8,680 bases of DNA, taken from Bacillota bacterium. Lineage in GTDB: Bacteria; Bacillota; Clostridia; Lachnospirales; Anaerotignaceae. Positions within the stretch are counted from its first letter, which is position 1. Every line of letters begins with the position of its first letter. Of this stretch, positions 6,697 through 8,680 are shown one piece after another. The notes below the pieces were generated by a model that worked only from the letters and a program-made list of their open reading frames with translations, had not been told where the DNA came from and searched no databases. The DNA is taken from NCBI GenBank assembly GCA_030526765.1, contig JAUNCB010000033.1, positions 1 to 8,680 of the forward strand. Reading direction: 5' to 3'. Made by a program: the position numbers and the translations under genes.

Positions 6697-6703
6697 AAGA
6701 GAG

Positions 6704-6729
6704 GCGATATGGAGATCATATCGCTTTTT
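6704..6729 (+). terminator. Intrinsic terminator of the ohrR-like gene
   Basis: GCGATATG (6704-6711) pairs perfectly with CATATCGC (6717-6724) around a five-base loop, followed by TTTTT at 6725-6729. It starts eight bases after the stop codon of the regulator and separates it from the radical SAM gene. Confidence 0.9.
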
Positions 6730-6738
6730 CTGTATTCC

Positions 6739-6751
6739 TGTGATACAATGA
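6739..6751 (+). promoter_or_regulatory. Candidate extended -10 promoter of the B12 radical SAM gene
   Basis: TGTGATACAATGA contains TG-A-TACAAT and lies ten bases after the preceding terminator T run. No clear -35 is seen. A start near 6756 would give a leader of about 30 bases. It shares TGATACAATGA with the hydrogenase operon promoter. Confidence 0.55.
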
Positions 6752-6786
6752 TATTCTGAAAATACAGAAAGAAATGAGGAGCTACT

Positions 6787-8529
6787 GTGAAAAAGATCGT
6801 GCTTGCGGCAATCAATGCCAAATATATCCATTCTAATCTGGCACTGCGATACCTGAGCCGTTTTCAGGATAATGATAAGAATCATACAATAATTACCAGA
6901 GAATTTACCATCAATCAGCGGCTGGATTTCATACTGGAGGAGCTGTATCGTCTGCAGCCGGATGTGATCCTGTTTTCTGTTTATATCTGGAATGTGGAGC
7001 AGTTTCGCCAGCTTTGTCCGCTGCTGAAAAAAATACTGCCGGATTGTATCATCGGTGCAGGTGGTCCTGAGGTCAGCTATGAAAGCGAAGCATTCCTGCG
7101 GGAAAATCCGTCGGTGGATTTTCTGCAGCGGGGCGAAGGGGAGCGGGTCTTTACAAAGCTTCTGAAGCATTGGGACAGTGGGATGCCGGCATCCCTTTCA
7201 GAGATCGGCAGTCTGACCTTCCGCCAAAACGGAAGAATCCTTTCGACAATGCAGGAAGAACCGTTGGATCTGGCTTTGCTGCCGTTTCCCTATGAGGCGG
7301 ATTTCAGTGATATTCAGAATCAGATCCTTTATTACGAATCCTCCCGTGGCTGCCCCTATCAGTGCGGGTACTGCCTTTCCTCTGTGGAGCAGGGGGTTCG
7401 CTTTGTTCCATTGGAAAAGGTTTTGCCTGACCTGCAGAGATTTCTGGATGCAAGGGTGCCGCAGGTCAAGTTTATTGACCGTACCTTTAACTGCAGGAAG
7501 AGCCATGCCATGGCGATCTGGAAATATCTCCATGAACATGATAACGGTGTAACGAATTTTCATTTTGAGATCACTGCAGATATCATCGATCAGGAGACCA
7601 TTGATTTTCTGAAGACTGTCCGAAAGGGGCTGTTTCAGTTTGAGATCGGGGTGCAGTCTACCAATCCCCACACCATTCATGCCATCAATCGGAATGTGGA
7701 TTTTGAGAAGCTTTCCCATATCGTAAAGCAGATTGCTGCAGGCGGAAATATCCATCAGCATCTGGATCTGATCGCAGGGCTTCCCCAAGAGGACTATCTA
7801 TCCTTTGGACGCTCCTTTGATGATGTGTATCATCTGGAGCCGGAGCAGTTGCAGCTTGGCTTTCTGAAGCTTTTGAAGGGTTCCATGCTGCATCGGAAGC
7901 GGGCGGAATTTGCTATCGTTTCCCATGATACGGCACCCTATGAGGTGATGACCACCCATTGTCTGCCTTATGGGGATACCCTTCGGCTGAAATATATCGA
8001 GGAAATGGTGGAAACCTATTATAACAGCGGAAAATTTCGAAATACGTTGGCATATCTGGTTCCGCTGTATGAACGCCCTTTTGCTTTTTATGAAGCACTG
8101 GCACAGTTCTGGCAGGAGAAGGGCTGTCAGTATCAATATCTCTCCAAGATCGGACTGTGCGATGTGCTGTGGGATTTTGTGCAGCAGAATAAAAAGGTGG
8201 ATCTGATCCGATTCCAGTGGGCAATGAAATTTGATATTGCCCTCCATGAAAAGCCCAGAAAGCTGCCCCACTGGCTGACAGTCGGCGGCAATGGGCAGGA
8301 ATATGAGCGTATTACGGCAAAACTGGTGCAGAAATATATCCCGTCCTATCTGGAGGCGGAAAAGAAAACCCTCATCCGAAACACATATCTGGATGTATTT
8401 GGTGAGGAAATGCCAAAGGCGATCCTTCTGGATTATGGGCACAGAGACTTGCTGGGAAATGCAGAATATCTGGTGATCCCCATGGAACAGGTGAAGGAAT
8501 TGCAGGAAGAAGAAAAGAGCAGAAAATAA
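6787..8529 (+). CDS. B12-binding-domain radical SAM protein, DUF4080-like
   Basis: A 580-residue cytosolic protein of the cobalamin-dependent radical SAM class. The N-terminal ~140 residues form a Rossmann-like B12-binding domain (KIVLAAINAKYIHSNLALRYL at the start; PDVILFSVYIW at 58-68; GAGGPEVSYE at 90-99) that lacks the DxHxxG base-off motif. The radical SAM core follows with Cys189, Cys193 and Cys196 (CPYQCGYC), FIDRTFNC (229-236), FEIGVQSTNP (285-294) and HLDLIAGLPQED (325-336). The last ~200 residues match the extension I know as DUF4080. Start is a GTG, preceded by GAGGAG at 6776-6781 with five-base spacing; residues KKIVLAAIN follow at once, so no earlier start is needed. It is monocistronic. 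Family members may methylate or rearrange an unactivated carbon, but I know of no established substrate. Confidence 0.88.
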   Translation: MKKIVLAAINAKYIHSNLALRYLSRFQDNDKNHTIITREFTINQRLDFILEELYRLQPDVILFSVYIWNVEQFRQLCPLLKKILPDCIIGAGGPEVSYESEAFLRENPSVDFLQRGEGERVFTKLLKHWDSGMPASLSEIGSLTFRQNGRILSTMQEEPLDLALLPFPYEADFSDIQNQILYYESSRGCPYQCGYCLSSVEQGVRFVPLEKVLPDLQRFLDARVPQVKFIDRTFNCRKSHAMAIWKYLHEHDNGVTNFHFEITADIIDQETIDFLKTVRKGLFQFEIGVQSTNPHTIHAINRNVDFEKLSHIVKQIAAGGNIHQHLDLIAGLPQEDYLSFGRSFDDVYHLEPEQLQLGFLKLLKGSMLHRKRAEFAIVSHDTAPYEVMTTHCLPYGDTLRLKYIEEMVETYYNSGKFRNTLAYLVPLYERPFAFYEALAQFWQEKGCQYQYLSKIGLCDVLWDFVQQNKKVDLIRFQWAMKFDIALHEKPRKLPHWLTVGGNGQEYERITAKLVQKYIPSYLEAEKKTLIRNTYLDVFGEEMPKAILLDYGHRDLLGNAEYLVIPMEQVKELQEEEKSRK

Positions 8530-8560
8530 AGAAAAGACGAAAACCTTTTGATTCGGGTTG

Positions 8561-8616
8561 TACCGACCCCCAAAAGTTAGACCTCAAAATCTAACGATTG
8601 GGAGGTCGGTATTTTT
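8561..8616 (+). terminator. IS entry hairpin with T run, containing the transposase ribosome binding site
   Basis: TACCGACC (8561-8568) pairs with GGTCGGTA (8604-8611), CCCAA (8569-8573) with TTGGG (8598-8602), and GTTAGA (8576-8581) with TCTAAC (8590-8595), leaving one bulged A, a 2x2 internal loop and an eight-base loop. TTTTT follows at 8612-8616. It has the form of an intrinsic terminator and places GGGAGGT (8600-8606), the transposase ribosome binding site, in its 3' arm. It could end transcripts arriving from the radical SAM gene, which has no other clear terminator. Confidence 0.7.
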
Positions 8617-8680
8617 ATGGCTAAATATAACTTTGAATTTAAGAAAAAAGTGGTTACTGCATATTTGAATGGTAAAGGGG
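8617..8680 (+). CDS. IS3-family transposase OrfA, N-terminal fragment (runs off the window)
   Basis: Twenty-one residues are visible, MAKYNFEFKKKVVTAYLNGK and a glycine. FEFKKKVVxAYLNGxG is the usual start of IS150-group OrfA, the helix-turn-helix protein that is fused by frameshift to the OrfB integrase part. GGGAGGT at 8600-8606 is the ribosome binding site, ten bases upstream. Whether the element is intact cannot be seen. Confidence 0.8.
   Translation, partial: MAKYNFEFKKKVVTAYLNGKG

Larger units (their letters stand above)
8559..8680 (+). mobile_element. Left end of an IS3-family (IS150-group) insertion sequence, truncated by the window
   Basis: The element begins with TGTACCGACCCCCAAAAG, the typical terminal inverted repeat of IS150-group elements, and is followed by an orfA transposase start. 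It inserted 29 bases after the radical SAM stop codon. The right end and the second copy of any target duplication (possibly GGT at 8556-8558) lie outside the window. The first 20-25 bases are the terminal repeat bound by transposase. Confidence 0.82.

Noticed and set aside
7798..8442. A long minus-strand open frame (214 codons) within the radical SAM gene
   Set aside because: It is antisense to a well-supported conserved protein and shows no recognisable domain or translation signal.
8542..8559. Own terminator of the radical SAM gene (AACC...GGTT)
   Set aside because: Only four base pairs with no T run; it may be a remnant cut by the IS, but the sequence alone does not support it.
1..8680. 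CRISPR array, tRNA, rRNA, toxin-antitoxin pair, prophage or defence genes
   Set aside because: No spaced direct repeats, cloverleaf sequences or recognisable proteins of these kinds were seen on either strand.

Overview
The window looks like chromosomal DNA of an anaerobic Bacillota, most likely a Clostridia-type gut bacterium. This rests on the gene content ([FeFe]-hydrogenase maturases, a DegV protein, a cobalamin-type radical SAM protein of a clostridial family), strong AGGAGG-like ribosome binding sites, a middling base composition and extended -10 promoters. I cannot name a genus. Nearly all of it is ordinary, densely coding DNA. I see no CRISPR array, defence island, prophage, rRNA or tRNA.

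Left part (1-3480). A plus-strand DegV/FakB-type fatty-acid-binding protein (8-841) converges on a minus-strand three-gene ABC importer operon, and a perfect 13-bp terminator hairpin lies between them. The operon is transcribed leftward: permease (2570-3337), ATPase (1873-2583), then a substrate-binding lipoprotein (908-1852). It belongs to the SsuABC/TauABC/NMT1-like class and its substrate is unknown. Its leader contains a long hairpin flanked by A/T runs that could act as an attenuator.

Middle part (3480-6700). A divergent promoter region feeds a plus-strand operon for [FeFe]-hydrogenase H-cluster assembly. It encodes a TM1266-like ACT-fold protein (3623-3874), the radical SAM maturase HydE (3881-4948) and the GTPase/FeS scaffold HydF (4935-6128). 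HydG and the hydrogenase itself are not in the window. An OhrR-type MarR peroxide sensor (6235-6696) follows, with its own good promoter, a candidate operator and a terminator. No terminator is visible between hydF and this regulator, so read-through is possible.

Right part (6700-8680). A monocistronic B12-binding-domain radical SAM protein with a DUF4080-like C-terminal region (6787-8529) has no assigned function. Twenty-nine bases after its stop codon begins an IS3-family (IS150-group) insertion sequence, cut off by the window end. The first ~58 bases of the IS fold into a long interrupted hairpin that includes the transposase ribosome binding site and ends in a T run. It could serve both to block incoming transcripts and to hide the transposase start.

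The points that most deserve a second look are the OhrR sensor beside oxygen-sensitive hydrogenase assembly genes, the leader hairpin of the ABC operon, the IS entry hairpin and the uncharacterised B12 radical SAM protein. I did not find a convincing undescribed system.
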